The notes: generated from the sequence alone by a model not told the origin. A stretch of 64,000 bases of DNA from an uncultured Aquimarina sp. (GCA_947498785.1 CANMLS010000015.1:1-64000); one strand, 5' to 3'; shown: positions 37,174 to 46,123, numbered from the stretch's first letter. Program-made: numbers and translations.

Positions 37174-37459
37174 TCTTCAGACAGTTGTCAGGATGATATA
37201 TTTAATTTTAAGGTTGATAATGAAAAAGCTACTTTGTTATATAAAAACGGTGTCACCCATGTTTCTATAGCAAATAACCATAGCTATGACTACAGTGAAG
37301 ATGGTTTTAAGGATACTTTGATGTAATCTAAGTGTTCTTGGAGATACCTGTGAGCCAAAAATACTCACCAAAGGAAAGTATTCCTGTGCCGTACTATCTG
37401 CTTCGCTAACGATACATAATGAAGCGTTATGCATTTCATCAATTGAAAAGCTAAAATAA
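37174..37459 (+). pseudogene. CapA-like metallophosphatase fragment
   Basis: The translation NGVTHVSIANNHSYDYSEDG followed by FKDTL matches the ANNHxxDYG signature of the CapA (poly-gamma-glutamate synthesis type) calcineurin-like family. An in-frame stop follows, and after it the related piece LSVLGDTCEPKILTKGKYSC. Both ends are missing, so this is a dead fragment. Confidence 0.55.
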
Positions 37460-37773
37460 AAACAATGATACACCCGATAGGCCTAAATGGATTAAACCTA
37501 TTATCAATCACTCGACTCCTTTAAAGGGACAAATGCAGTTTAGATATTAAAATTATGCTCTAGATGCCTAGAGAATTTGAGAAAAAGTAAAATTTTTATA
37601 ATTTATAGAAATATTTAAAATTTACACAAAAGCTAGTAAAAAGAGAGGGAAGAATGACGGGACTTATTGATTTACTTAAAAATGTAATTGACGAACATTT
37701 TGACATATTTTTAAGCCCTTTAATTTTATAACTCCTAATTTTTATTTTACAAAATTGAGACTCTTTGAATTGC
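37460..37773. other. Gap before the AraC gene
   Basis: About 310 AT-rich bases after the CapA fragment, downstream of the leftward AraC gene. I see no gene or strong terminator here. Confidence 0.35.
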
Positions 37774-38805
37774 TTATTTTAAATATTGTTTTGGAAAATT
37801 AGGAACTTGTGTAACAGTGCCCGTGTTAGCTTCAGTATTTTTTAATTTCAATTCGTTCTTCCACCCTTTTAGAGCATGTAAATAAGCACTTGACTCAGAG
37901 TATCCTAAAATATAGGCAATATCTTTAGTTTTAAGGTGTTTTTCATTAGATAGATAATGGGATAATTCTTCCTTTATTTCATTAACTATTCTCCTGAAAG
38001 AAGTACCTTCTACCATCAACCTTCTTTGAAAAGTCCTTTCACTACAAGTAAATTGTTTTTGAACTTGCTTAAAATTAGGAATTTCGGGATTACACATATT
38101 CAGTGTCATATCTCTAACATATTTGGAGAACTCATCAGAATTATTCTTACTTTGATTTAACATTGAAACAAATTTTGGAAGCAATAATTCAATCTCTTTT
38201 ACCTTATTAGTATTAATCTCCAACTTATCAAGATCATGGGAGAGTATGACTAAATGGTCTGCAGAGTATTCTACTTCTTCATTGAAGAATAGACTCGTCT
38301 CCTCTTTTTTAGAAAAAGGAAACTTAATTTGTGGAGCTAATTCATTTGGCAACATCTGTTTTAGTTCCCTGTATACAATGTATAACACCATATTCAATAG
38401 TTCCCTCTTTAGTTCCTTATTCTCTACCGAGCTTTCCAACCTCAGTGTATAATATTTCAAATCTTCAACAAGAGTAAGAGACACTATTGGAAATTGACTT
38501 TTGAGAAAATTTTCAAGAATATATATTCCTTGTTTTATACTAGATGTACTCAAAGAGATTTCTAAAACAAGACCCAATGAACTCAGATTAAGATAGGCTC
38601 CTATATTTAACCCGCAAGAATTGTTTTTTGTATCCTCAATAATGCTTTGAAATACATTGAGATAATCCTTAGCGTTTACCATTTTCTCGATATCGTTAAA
38701 GTCAATATTCGGATTTGTAGTAAGGGATTTTAAGGTGGAGGTATCCATATTTTGGAATGCCGCATAGTCTAATAAATTCTTTAGAAAAGTTCCTTGTACT
38801 CTCAT
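37774..38805 (-). CDS. AraC-family transcriptional regulator
   Basis: A 343-residue regulator of the OruR/QuiA-like branch. The N-terminal ligand-binding domain (about 20-200, Arabinose_bd type) includes NSCGLNIGAYLNLSSLGLVL. The C-terminal double helix-turn-helix (about 235-330) includes FTCSERTFQRRLMVEGTSFR and TKDIAYILGYSESSAYLHAL. It is divergent from the SRPBCC membrane protein, sharing an 87-bp intergenic region, and probably regulates it. Confidence 0.85.
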   Translation of the reverse strand: MRVQGTFLKNLLDYAAFQNMDTSTLKSLTTNPNIDFNDIEKMVNAKDYLNVFQSIIEDTKNNSCGLNIGAYLNLSSLGLVLEISLSTSSIKQGIYILENFLKSQFPIVSLTLVEDLKYYTLRLESSVENKELKRELLNMVLYIVYRELKQMLPNELAPQIKFPFSKKEETSLFFNEEVEYSADHLVILSHDLDKLEINTNKVKEIELLLPKFVSMLNQSKNNSDEFSKYVRDMTLNMCNPEIPNFKQVQKQFTCSERTFQRRLMVEGTSFRRIVNEIKEELSHYLSNEKHLKTKDIAYILGYSESSAYLHALKGWKNELKLKNTEANTGTVTQVPNFPKQYLK

Positions 38806-38860
38806 ATTACAAATTTACACATATGGCGCGAAATATCAATTAAATAAAAATGTATCTCTC

Positions 38861-38868
38861 TACTTTTG
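38861..38868 (+). promoter_or_regulatory. -7 promoter box for the SRPBCC gene
   Basis: TACTTTTG matches TANNTTTG and lies 24 bp before the start at 38893, in the divergent region shared with the AraC gene. No good -33 TTG was found, which would fit activator dependence. Confidence 0.4.
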
Positions 38869-38892
38869 ATAAAACATTAAAAAGAAAAACAT

Positions 38893-39720
38893 ATGAAAAC
38901 TTCTATTAAGGCAACTAAGTTAAATGCAGTTTCAACACTTATTTCTGGACTAAGTATTTTAATATTTAGTAATAAACTCGCAAGCATATTTGAAATTGCT
39001 AATAACATGTCTTTTTTGATAGTCGGAGGAGTAATTACATTTTTCTCGCTCACCATGGTTGTAGAAATAAAAAAGCAAAGAGCGCTAGCAATTCTATGGA
39101 TAATCATTCAAGATATCATATTTACTATGACAAGTATCTATGTCTTGATTTTTAGACCCTTTGATATATCAGATTCTGGTTATTTACTTATTGGATTGTT
39201 TCTTATACCAATAATCTTCTTCATCATATACCAATCTCTAGGGTTGTTACGAATAGATTCCAAAAGAGGAACAAATGCAAAACTCATGTCATTTAAACGT
39301 ATAGTTAAAGCAAACAAGTCAAAAGTTTGGGAAATCATATCAGATGTTGAAAACTATCATAAAATAGCACCAAACATTGATGATTCAAAGATCATCTCAG
39401 GAGAAAAAGTTGGAATGGTCAGATCTTGTTCACATGGGAAGGACAACTGGACAGAAACATGTAGCCTCTGGGATGAGGAAAAGGAGTATTCATTTGAAGT
39501 TGATACCACTGCTCTGGATTATCCTTATCCTTTAAAAATGTTGCGTGGCAATTGGCAGGTACATGAGATTAATAAGGAAGAAACAGAGATAACTATGAAT
39601 TTCGAGTTCGAGTATAAAAAGTCGTTTCAAAACATTTTAATCCACCCAATAATGAAATATAAATTCACAAAGGTATGTAAAGAGCTTTTGGACAACTGGC
39701 AAAATATAATTGAGGATTAA
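38893..39720 (+). CDS. Membrane protein with C-terminal SRPBCC domain
   Basis: A 275-residue protein. The N-terminal half has four hydrophobic helices (about 12-30, 35-55, 65-88 and 92-115). The C-terminal part (about 130-270) is an SRPBCC/polyketide-cyclase-like lipid-binding domain (IVKANKSKVWEIISDVENYH, HGKDNWTETCSLWDEEKEYS and a C-terminal amphipathic helix). Fusion of a 4-helix membrane module to SRPBCC is uncommon. It is divergent from the AraC regulator. Confidence 0.7.
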   Translation: MKTSIKATKLNAVSTLISGLSILIFSNKLASIFEIANNMSFLIVGGVITFFSLTMVVEIKKQRALAILWIIIQDIIFTMTSIYVLIFRPFDISDSGYLLIGLFLIPIIFFIIYQSLGLLRIDSKRGTNAKLMSFKRIVKANKSKVWEIISDVENYHKIAPNIDDSKIISGEKVGMVRSCSHGKDNWTETCSLWDEEKEYSFEVDTTALDYPYPLKMLRGNWQVHEINKEETEITMNFEFEYKKSFQNILIHPIMKYKFTKVCKELLDNWQNIIED

Positions 39721-39810
39721 ATATTGAAGCTGATAGTCCAGTATAAAGGTAGTAACTGATTAAAATACAATTACTTTTCGGATAATAACATACCTGATTA
39801 AGCGCAAAAA

Positions 39811-39834
39811 CGGTTTGGGTTTTTACCCAAACCG
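39811..39834. terminator. Strong 10-bp hairpin terminator
   Basis: CGGTTTGGGT, loop TTTT, ACCCAAACCG, a perfect stem. On the minus strand it is followed by TTTTTGCGC and can terminate the (now decayed) leftward gene at 39867. On the plus strand it lies 90 bp after the SRPBCC gene and may serve that too. Confidence 0.75.
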
Positions 39835-39866
39835 CTATTACTTTTATACTTTGTCAATTGGCTTTT

Positions 39867-40006
39867 TTATTCAATTTGTGTCATTTCATTCAGTATGAAT
39901 TCCTCTACTGCTCCATCTGTTGCTTTCATATAATCAGCTAAATGTTTGTTGTTTATATGTGCTTGTTATAACTCTCTACTTTCCCAGTTTTCATCAAACT
40001 AAAAAT
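39867..40006 (-). pseudogene. Decayed antibiotic-biosynthesis-monooxygenase-like gene
   Basis: C-terminal reading: FDENWESREL, a stop, then QAHINNKHLADYMKATDGAV and EEFILNEMTQIE. This is the C-terminal part of small YgiN/ABM-domain proteins (the ENWxSxEALxxH signature). In-frame stops and the missing N-terminus make it a pseudogene. The terminator at 39811 is its original 3' end. Confidence 0.65.
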
Positions 40007-40245
40007 TAACTTTCTTCTGTTGGATACTCAGACTGCTCTGTGGAGAGCATTTATTAGCTCTCTATATAATTAAAAAAACTCAGTCTAACCTAGTAACTGA
40101 ACTTAAAAAGATTCGCATTTTAGTAAAAATAAATTTGTTAAAAGACAAAGTATTGAAGCATGACTTTTTCAATTATATATAAAAAACCTCTAATGACTAA
40201 AAAATTACTATTTTCGATAAAGTAAAGGAGTTTGAATATTGTACC
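40007..40245. other. Upstream region of the Fur-family gene
   Basis: An AT-rich gap with no gene seen. An AAAGGAG stretch about 18 bp before the 40246 start resembles a Shine-Dalgarno sequence, unusual for this phylum and perhaps chance. Confidence 0.35.
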
Positions 40246-40629
40246 ATGGAAATCAAAAAATCAAGAAATACTGAAAAGCAAAATCTTGTCAAGAAAATCC
40301 TTTCTGAAACAGAACATGCTATGTCTGCTGAAGATATTATGGCTGAAATACCAATAAAAGTTAACAAAACAACTATATATAGAATTTTAGATCGATTTGC
40401 TGCGAAAGGGGAGGTTCATTTCGTAACAGGCAAAAATGGTAAAGCGTATTATGCACTTTGTAATAGTTGTGGAACATCTCATAAGATACATAATCATATA
40501 CATTTTGAGTGTCAGGTATGTAAAGAGGTAACTTGTCAACCCAATACACTACATATTCCAAATTTAGAAGGTTTTACCGTTCAAGAGACTCAGTTCTTGG
40601 TAATTGGTATCTGTAATAAGTGTAAATAA
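40246..40629 (+). CDS. Fur-family metalloregulator (Zur-like)
   Basis: A 127-residue regulator with an N-terminal winged helix (about 10-75, AMSAEDIMAEIPIKVNKTTI then YRILDRFAAKGEVHFV) and a C-terminal dimerisation domain. Candidate zinc ligands are ALCNSCGTSHKIHNHIHFEC, QVCK and the C-terminal ICNKCK, giving two CxxC pairs for a structural zinc. The strongest candidate operator in the window is in front of the merC gene about 500 bp downstream. Whether it senses zinc or iron cannot be proved, but the surrounding genes point to zinc. Confidence 0.8.
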   Translation: MEIKKSRNTEKQNLVKKILSETEHAMSAEDIMAEIPIKVNKTTIYRILDRFAAKGEVHFVTGKNGKAYYALCNSCGTSHKIHNHIHFECQVCKEVTCQPNTLHIPNLEGFTVQETQFLVIGICNKCK

Positions 40630-40795
40630 AGTGAAACCATCAGCTTATTCAGCTAATGGTTTAGTAACGATGTCGCAACTTAAAAACAAAGTGGAATTAG
40701 TACCTTTACTTGTATATTTTTAAAACAGCCTTGCGCATGAGAATCATACATTTACACTTATAAAAAATGGTTTTATAGCATAGAGTTTAAATTTC

Positions 40796-40960
40796 AAGCG
40801 ATTTTATTAGCTGTTGAATGAGGCAGTATTTCTGAAGTTGCTATAGAGTTAGATATTCATCCAGATTTATGGAGTAGATGTATAAAGTAATGGAAGTAAG
40901 TTCTTCTACTTACTATTATTGGCTTAAAAATCCAGAAGGGAAAAGAGAATTGAGAATCAA
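40796..40960 (+). pseudogene. IS3-family OrfA/OrfB remnant
   Basis: Translation gives KFQAILLAVE, a stop, then GSISEVAIELDIHPDLWSRC (OrfA helix-turn-helix type) and, in the next frame, MEVSSSTYYYWLKNPEGKRE, the start of an IS3 OrfB (VSxSTYYxWL). It then fuses abruptly to a partial copy of the 29391 gene. It is inactive. Confidence 0.65.
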
Positions 40961-41075
40961 AAAATTACTCAAGTTATTTTTACAACAAAAAACACAAATT
41001 TTTATATTGAGAAGTACTCGAACCAGAGTCATTCAATTTTAAGAATAATGCCTTTGGTATTCTGACGCATACAAA
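40944..41075 (+). pseudogene. Partial degenerate copy of the 29391 gene
   Basis: GAGAATCAAAAAATTACTCA and the following bases are nearly identical to 29568-29640 (the NQKITQVIFITKN segment). After an internal deletion, GTCATTCAATTTTAAGAATA matches 29714-29733 with one mismatch. Start, middle and end of the gene are missing. The copy sits between a Fur-family gene and merC, a second metal-related context. Confidence 0.7.
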
Positions 41076-41096
41076 ATTAACAAAAATAAACATATT

Positions 41097-41125
41097 TTAT
41101 AAACGCAACAAAGTTGCATTTATAA
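41097..41125. promoter_or_regulatory. Zur-like operator in the merC promoter
   Basis: A 29-bp near-perfect palindrome centred at 41111: core GCAACAAAGTTGC flanked by TTATAAAC and ATTTATAA, with 12 of 13 base pairs symmetrical. TTG at 41114-41116 can serve as the -33 element, with TATATTTG (41135-41142) as the -7 box 18 bp downstream, so a bound repressor would block the promoter. The adjacent Fur-family gene (40246) is the obvious candidate regulator. Confidence 0.65.
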
Positions 41126-41134
41126 AATATATAC

Positions 41135-41142
41135 TATATTTG
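41135..41142 (+). promoter_or_regulatory. -7 promoter box of merC
   Basis: TATATTTG matches TANNTTTG, 18 bp after the TTG inside the palindromic operator and about 28 bp before the gene start. Confidence 0.55.
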
Positions 41143-41170
41143 CCCTCATTAAAATATATACACTTTTATT

Positions 41171-41575
41171 TTGAATATTTTACACATACGTAGTAACTCT
41201 GATACATTAGGTATTATAGCCAGTAGTTTATGTTTATTACACTGCTTAGCAACTCCTTTTTTATTACTTGCGCATACAGGATCTACAGTATTTCAAGATG
41301 GATATTCTGTTTGGTGGAAATTATTAGATATTATTTTTTTGGGACTTTCTTTTATAGCAATTCTTCAATCCACCAAAACCACTACAGATTCAAGAATAAA
41401 ATATGCTTTTTGGTCAACTTGGCTATTGCTGTTATTTATTATAATGAATGAAAAATTATCAATACTTTCCTTACCAGAAGAAGTTATTTATGTAGTATCT
41501 GTGGTATTAGTGGGGTTACATTTTTATAATAAAAAATACTGCAGATGTAAGGGTGAAAAATGCTGTGCAAATTAA
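41171..41575 (+). CDS. merC: MerC-domain membrane protein
   Basis: A 134-residue protein with four transmembrane helices (about 10-33, 45-65, 75-92 and 100-118). The MerC signature SLCLLHCLATPFLLL (about 19-33, Cys21 and Cys25) and a Cys-rich tail (YCRCKGEKCCAN) could bind soft metals. The start is TTG at 41171, the only start that keeps the first helix complete. MerC proteins move mercury or zinc across membranes. The Zur-like operator upstream suggests a zinc role here. Confidence 0.82.
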   Translation: MNILHIRSNSDTLGIIASSLCLLHCLATPFLLLAHTGSTVFQDGYSVWWKLLDIIFLGLSFIAILQSTKTTTDSRIKYAFWSTWLLLLFIIMNEKLSILSLPEEVIYVVSVVLVGLHFYNKKYCRCKGEKCCAN

Positions 41576-41581
41576 TTTATA

Positions 41582-41710
41582 ATGAGCACTAAAAATCAAA
41601 ATGAAATAGAATTAATTGAGGAGAAACATATTTTCAATTTGACAGAAACGCCTTTACTTACATTGAGTAGTCTAAAATTGTTCAAATCTGATATAAGATA
41701 TAATCTATAA
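41582..41710 (+). CDS. Small hypothetical peptide after merC
   Basis: A 42-codon ATG frame, 6 bp after merC: begins MSTKNQNEIELIEEKHIFNL and ends LFKSDIRYNL. No signal or membrane segment is seen. It may be a truncated N-terminus of a lost gene, with about 290 bases of gene-free DNA after it. Coding status is uncertain. Confidence 0.3.
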   Translation: MSTKNQNEIELIEEKHIFNLTETPLLTLSSLKLFKSDIRYNL

Positions 41711-42004
41711 ATAGTGAAATCTTTTGCATTTCATTTCTTTCTCCAAAGTACAAATGACTTATCAATTACTTAAAAGTTTTAAAAACAAGTTATTAATAAA
41801 ATACATTAGATTTTAATAAATCACTAACTTCAATTTGTCTAAAAACTTCGTTTTAGTTTAAAATTAGGTTGAATTTAAGGTGATTTCCCGAGTTTTCTTG
41901 AAAATAGTCATATAACTTAACTCTGATTTTGAATAAAGTAGAACGCTTTATTTTGTAGCGAAATTTATTAGTGAATCCCCATATACGAGACACCTCTACT
42001 CGAT

Positions 42005-43060
42005 TTACCTAATGGCTTTCCATTTTTGCTTCCCCATATTATTTAACAGGTCAAAATAATTCCATCCAATTTTTCTTGCAGCCAACAATGTTAAACTGTC
42101 TTGGTTTTTTCTATGGGGTCTGGAGGGTCCAGTCATATTAGGTTTCATATTCAAATCAAATAAAAAGTACTTTCCTTTTTTATTTGCTCGACAATCAATT
42201 CTTATTGGTGCTTTTATTCCCACTACTTCCGCAGCTTTGATACAATTAGAATACACGTTTCTAATTTCTTCAGAATTTAACTCTAAGTCACTTAATATTT
42301 CACTATTTTCCATAACAGCTACCAATCCATTGTAGGGCGCTATTCCGTTTTGGTGATTATATCGTTTTACAGCGGGAAGACACCAAGGATGCTCAAAATA
42401 CTTTTTTTCATTATTTATTTGATACTCTCCCTTTGGCATTACTGTTATTGTAATCTCTTGTCCAGTTAAATATTCTTCTATGTAAACAGCATTTCCATAG
42501 TTCTCTTTTGAAAAAAGATTTGACAATTTTTCGGTTAGTTCATTTTTGTTTTCTATTTTAACAACCCCCTGACTTCCTCTCCCTCTTATAGGTTTTAGCA
42601 CTATAGGAAAGGTAAATTCTATAGATTGTTTTTTATAACCGTCTTTTGTTATTAGGGTCGTTTCTGGTATAGGTATATTATTAGATTTGAGTAATGTATT
42701 TGTATACATCTTATCATCAAAAATGTCTACAGATTCAGGCGTTTGCCCAATAAGTTGAATCGCATCGTCAAAAATGTTTTCGATTGGGTGGTTTTTATAT
42801 AGAACAGTATTTAACCAGAAAACATTTGCGCCCAAGTTTAAAGCTTTTTGAATTCCGAGTTTTGTATCAGGGAATACCCAATCGGTATCGACCTCGATGT
42901 TAGGGTTTTTAATTGGAGTAATAACCTCTATATTGTTTAGTCTTAATTCATAAGATATATCAGCTCCACTATCAGAATAACCTCCTGGTTTCATCGGCTT
43001 TTGGATTCCGTTTTTCATCGGTGGGAGCTCTTTTTGATATAGAATTGCTATTTTTTCCAT
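42005..43060 (-). CDS. ATP-grasp ligase-like protein
   Basis: A 351-residue enzyme of the ATP-grasp superfamily (D-Ala-D-Ala ligase-like fold). The N-terminal Rossmann-like part is about 1-120. The central ATP-binding region includes FPIVLKPIRGRGSQGVVKIE (about 160-179) and AVYIEEYLTGQEITITVMPK. The metal-binding C-terminal region is RIDCRANKKGKYFLFDLNMK with PNMTGPSRPH. It carries no substrate-defining neighbour, so the product could be a peptide-like or amino-acid ligation. It is a single gene with 235 bp to the PLP enzyme behind it. Confidence 0.75.
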   Translation of the reverse strand: MEKIAILYQKELPPMKNGIQKPMKPGGYSDSGADISYELRLNNIEVITPIKNPNIEVDTDWVFPDTKLGIQKALNLGANVFWLNTVLYKNHPIENIFDDAIQLIGQTPESVDIFDDKMYTNTLLKSNNIPIPETTLITKDGYKKQSIEFTFPIVLKPIRGRGSQGVVKIENKNELTEKLSNLFSKENYGNAVYIEEYLTGQEITITVMPKGEYQINNEKKYFEHPWCLPAVKRYNHQNGIAPYNGLVAVMENSEILSDLELNSEEIRNVYSNCIKAAEVVGIKAPIRIDCRANKKGKYFLFDLNMKPNMTGPSRPHRKNQDSLTLLAARKIGWNYFDLLNNMGKQKWKAIR

Positions 43061-43295
43061 TCTTTTTGCTTGCAGGTACGTATTTATGGATGGTTTCGTT
43101 GTTTAGAAACTAAGATAGCAAAAAGGAATGAACAATACACGTTGTGTTTACCCAGCATGGTATCTTTGTATCTCATAATAGCCACTACAATTGATGTAGA
43201 TTTTATTATACCAAACTCACGTTTGTAATATCAATAGAGAAATTATGGTTGTCAGAGATTTTTTCTTTTTTAAGATTGTAAATTTTGGTATTGAA

Positions 43296-45152
43296 CTATG
43301 AAATACTTTCTACAAAATCTAAGAAGACTTTCTTGTGACTTTCAAAATCTAAATTAGGAGAAAGAGCTACACGCACAATATAATCTTTATCCCTTTCTTT
43401 AGTAGTTCCTTGAGTAGAAGTTGCAGGTATGGTCCAATAACACCCATTTAACTGCCCATAGCTTACACAGAACTTACTTTCATGAGGAATTTTATTGATC
43501 ATTGAGTGGATCAATTTAAGGTTTAAAGCTCTTTTATAAGATTCTTTTTCTTCTTCGGTATTCCCTTTAGTAGGAAGATCTAATGAAAACACAGAAGGAG
43601 TAAATCCATTTTCTGCCAGTGTTTCTGAAACAAAATTGATGTTTGCCTCTGGTAAAGTAGCGTTAATAAAGTGTACAAATTCACGTGTATTTTTATAAGC
43701 ATCAAAAATTCTTTGATTCATTGAAGGCAGTTGTTTTGCTAATATTTCCATTTGAAGCGGTGTAGCCTCATTATTGCAAAGCCTTAAATGTAATTTTATG
43801 TAACTCATCAGAGCTTCAGACTTTTTATTTGCTACACAATATCCAGCAGTACATTGACCGCCACTCGGAAATTTTGATCCACTAACATATGCAATGGTTT
43901 TAACTGTAGAGAGTATGTCTCCTTCACCTAGAAAGTGTACATTAGGACAAAATGTTTGATCTAAAATAAAAACTGGATCAATAGCAGTTTCACCATCCAT
44001 AGTTTTACGTTCTTTACTCAAAACATCTTTTAATTTTATAAGATCTGGGACTTCAACTCTAGGATTTGTTGGAATTTCTGCAATTATATACGGAATAGCA
44101 TCTTCCTTGGCAATTTTATCTAAAACGCGATCTATACTTTGAACCATATCTTTGCCACTATCAACGGGTAGATCTAAGACTTCAATAGCATCAATACAAG
44201 CGGCAACTCGTCTTGCCTGATCATTGGTGCCACCATAACAGTTTGGAGGAACAATAATTTTGATAGCCTTTCCTTTATGTTTTTCGAAAGCATCGTGTAT
44301 CAGACCCATCATGATTGCATATTGCATAGATAGTCCGCTAGAACCCACTATAGCCTCTATACCTGTACCTGTGATCTCCTTTATCGAAGCTAAGACCTGT
44401 GTTTTGCTTGTTTCAAAAGTATTCATAGTATCATCAAAAGAAGATTGTCCTACTAGATGTTTTAAGACAATCAGTGTATCGGCAGGTGTCATTGCAATAG
44501 TTTCTCTTCTTCTTACATGCTGAATTTCTGAAATATAGTTTTCATTTTGTTCACCATTTACTAATATAATACTTCCTAGGTGAGCATTAATATTAATAAA
44601 AAAATCAACATTGGGGACGAGATCAAAGTTGCAAATATGATCTTGCTGTGAAACAAAAACAGTACTGCCGTCAAACTCAGAAATAGTAGATAAGTCCTCT
44701 ACTTTCTTAATATTAAATCTATAACCATAAACACGCTGTAATATTTCTGTATCAAAAAAATCTGGTAATTCACCTGTATGAACGATTTGAGTGTTTTTAT
44801 TTTCCAGTGCGTTTTTTCTTAGCACTGCCAACACAGGAATCGTCATTGATGAAAAGCTAATAACATAATCGGCATTTAGATGATGTATCTTGGCAATTGC
44901 CCATTCTAATACACAGGATAATGGATGACCTAATCGAATATAGTCAAATGCAGTAGGTAACTCGTTTAATGATAATGATTGAGAATTATGATCATTAAAT
45001 AAAGCTTCAAACTCTTCTAAAAATTGAGTCTTAGCCATTTCTTCATTATAAATATCAAGTCGATGGGTGGTTAAATTCAACCAACCAGCTGGTATATTTT
45101 CTAAGACATTTTTAATATATGTTAGTATTTTATGATCTTGCATAATATTCAC
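43296..45152 (-). CDS. Long PLP-dependent enzyme, Cys/Met-metabolism type
   Basis: A 618-residue protein. Residues about 1-230 form an extra N-terminal domain with no PLP motif. Residues about 240-615 match the fold-type I Cys/Met-metabolism family, with GTGIEAIVGSSGLSMQYAIM for cofactor phosphate binding, IIAEIPTNPRVEVPDL, Asp in FILDQTF, and the Schiff-base Lys in YVSGSKFPSGGQ (about 427). The family usually has about 400 residues, so this is a long variant that some flavobacteria carry. The reaction is probably a gamma-elimination or synthase step, but the substrate is not fixed. The start follows an AT-rich leader. Confidence 0.78.
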   Translation of the reverse strand: MNIMQDHKILTYIKNVLENIPAGWLNLTTHRLDIYNEEMAKTQFLEEFEALFNDHNSQSLSLNELPTAFDYIRLGHPLSCVLEWAIAKIHHLNADYVISFSSMTIPVLAVLRKNALENKNTQIVHTGELPDFFDTEILQRVYGYRFNIKKVEDLSTISEFDGSTVFVSQQDHICNFDLVPNVDFFININAHLGSIILVNGEQNENYISEIQHVRRRETIAMTPADTLIVLKHLVGQSSFDDTMNTFETSKTQVLASIKEITGTGIEAIVGSSGLSMQYAIMMGLIHDAFEKHKGKAIKIIVPPNCYGGTNDQARRVAACIDAIEVLDLPVDSGKDMVQSIDRVLDKIAKEDAIPYIIAEIPTNPRVEVPDLIKLKDVLSKERKTMDGETAIDPVFILDQTFCPNVHFLGEGDILSTVKTIAYVSGSKFPSGGQCTAGYCVANKKSEALMSYIKLHLRLCNNEATPLQMEILAKQLPSMNQRIFDAYKNTREFVHFINATLPEANINFVSETLAENGFTPSVFSLDLPTKGNTEEEKESYKRALNLKLIHSMINKIPHESKFCVSYGQLNGCYWTIPATSTQGTTKERDKDYIVRVALSPNLDFESHKKVFLDFVESIS

Positions 45153-45352
45153 CTTTTAGATAAGGCGGCAAAGATAAAGTAATTAGATTTTTTTAAAGTG
45201 TTTCAAGTCGTTTAGTTGGATGATAACTATGTGTGTTTATATCGAAAAAAAAATTCTTTATTTGTCAGATTTGTTAAAGTTTTTCAACCCTTATCCACAT
45301 AAATTTGGTAAATACCATACGTCAGGTTACTTTTATTAAAAACATATTAGAT

Positions 45353-46123
45353 ATGAAGGCTACTAGTATTACAAATCATGAGAAAATTTTTTTTGAAACA
45401 GGAAAAGACTCAGACGGTAAAGAATTTGTTTTAACAGATATGACAGTGCCCATTAAAGGTGCAAACCAAGTGATGCCTTATGTGTATTGCAGACCTAAGA
45501 ATGGAGATACTTCGTTTTACTATCAAGAGGAAAATATAAAAACACAGATTGTGTTGCATTATACTGCGGGATATTTAAAAGGAGATGTAGCAGCTTTGTC
45601 CAAGCCTACAAGAGAAGTATCTACACCATTTATTATCGCCAGAAATGGTAAAATACTTAATTTATGGTCGTCTGCTTATTGGTCATATCATTTAGGATCA
45701 GGAGCTATAGGGGGTAATACCAATGGTGGTAAAAGAACTATTGCAATAGAAATGTCTAACATTGGATTTTTAAAAAAAATAAACAACCAATTAGTCACTG
45801 TGTATAGTGATACAGATGTGTATTGTGATATAAGCGAAAAACAATTTTATACCAAGCTTGATTCTCCTTACAGAGGGGAACTATATTATGCCACATTTAC
45901 AAAAAAACAATATAATAGTTTGTTGCTGCTGCTTAGTTATCTTACAGCAGAATATAATATTCCAAAAACATTTTTACCAGAGGATAAGCGATATGGTGTA
46001 GTAAAAGAAAATGAACTGGTTAATTTTAAAGGTATAGTTTCTCATGTAAATTACAGATCATTTGGTAAGTGGGATATAGGACCCGCTTTTGATTGGAAAA
46101 AAATAATCGAAGGTTTAAAGTAA
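45353..46123 (+). CDS. N-acetylmuramoyl-L-alanine amidase (Amidase_2)
   Basis: A 256-residue enzyme from ATG 45353. A longer frame from TTG 45305 adds 16 residues and is less likely. The amidase_2 zinc site is visible in IVLHYTAG (His) and GIVSHVNYRSFGKWDIGPAF (His and the Lys/Asp pair near the end), with catalytic-site Glu in KRTIAIEMSNIGF. There is no signal peptide, so it may act on internal muropeptides. It is monocistronic; the cobalamin operon begins 198 bp downstream. Confidence 0.82.
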   Translation: MKATSITNHEKIFFETGKDSDGKEFVLTDMTVPIKGANQVMPYVYCRPKNGDTSFYYQEENIKTQIVLHYTAGYLKGDVAALSKPTREVSTPFIIARNGKILNLWSSAYWSYHLGSGAIGGNTNGGKRTIAIEMSNIGFLKKINNQLVTVYSDTDVYCDISEKQFYTKLDSPYRGELYYATFTKKQYNSLLLLLSYLTAEYNIPKTFLPEDKRYGVVKENELVNFKGIVSHVNYRSFGKWDIGPAFDWKKIIEGLK

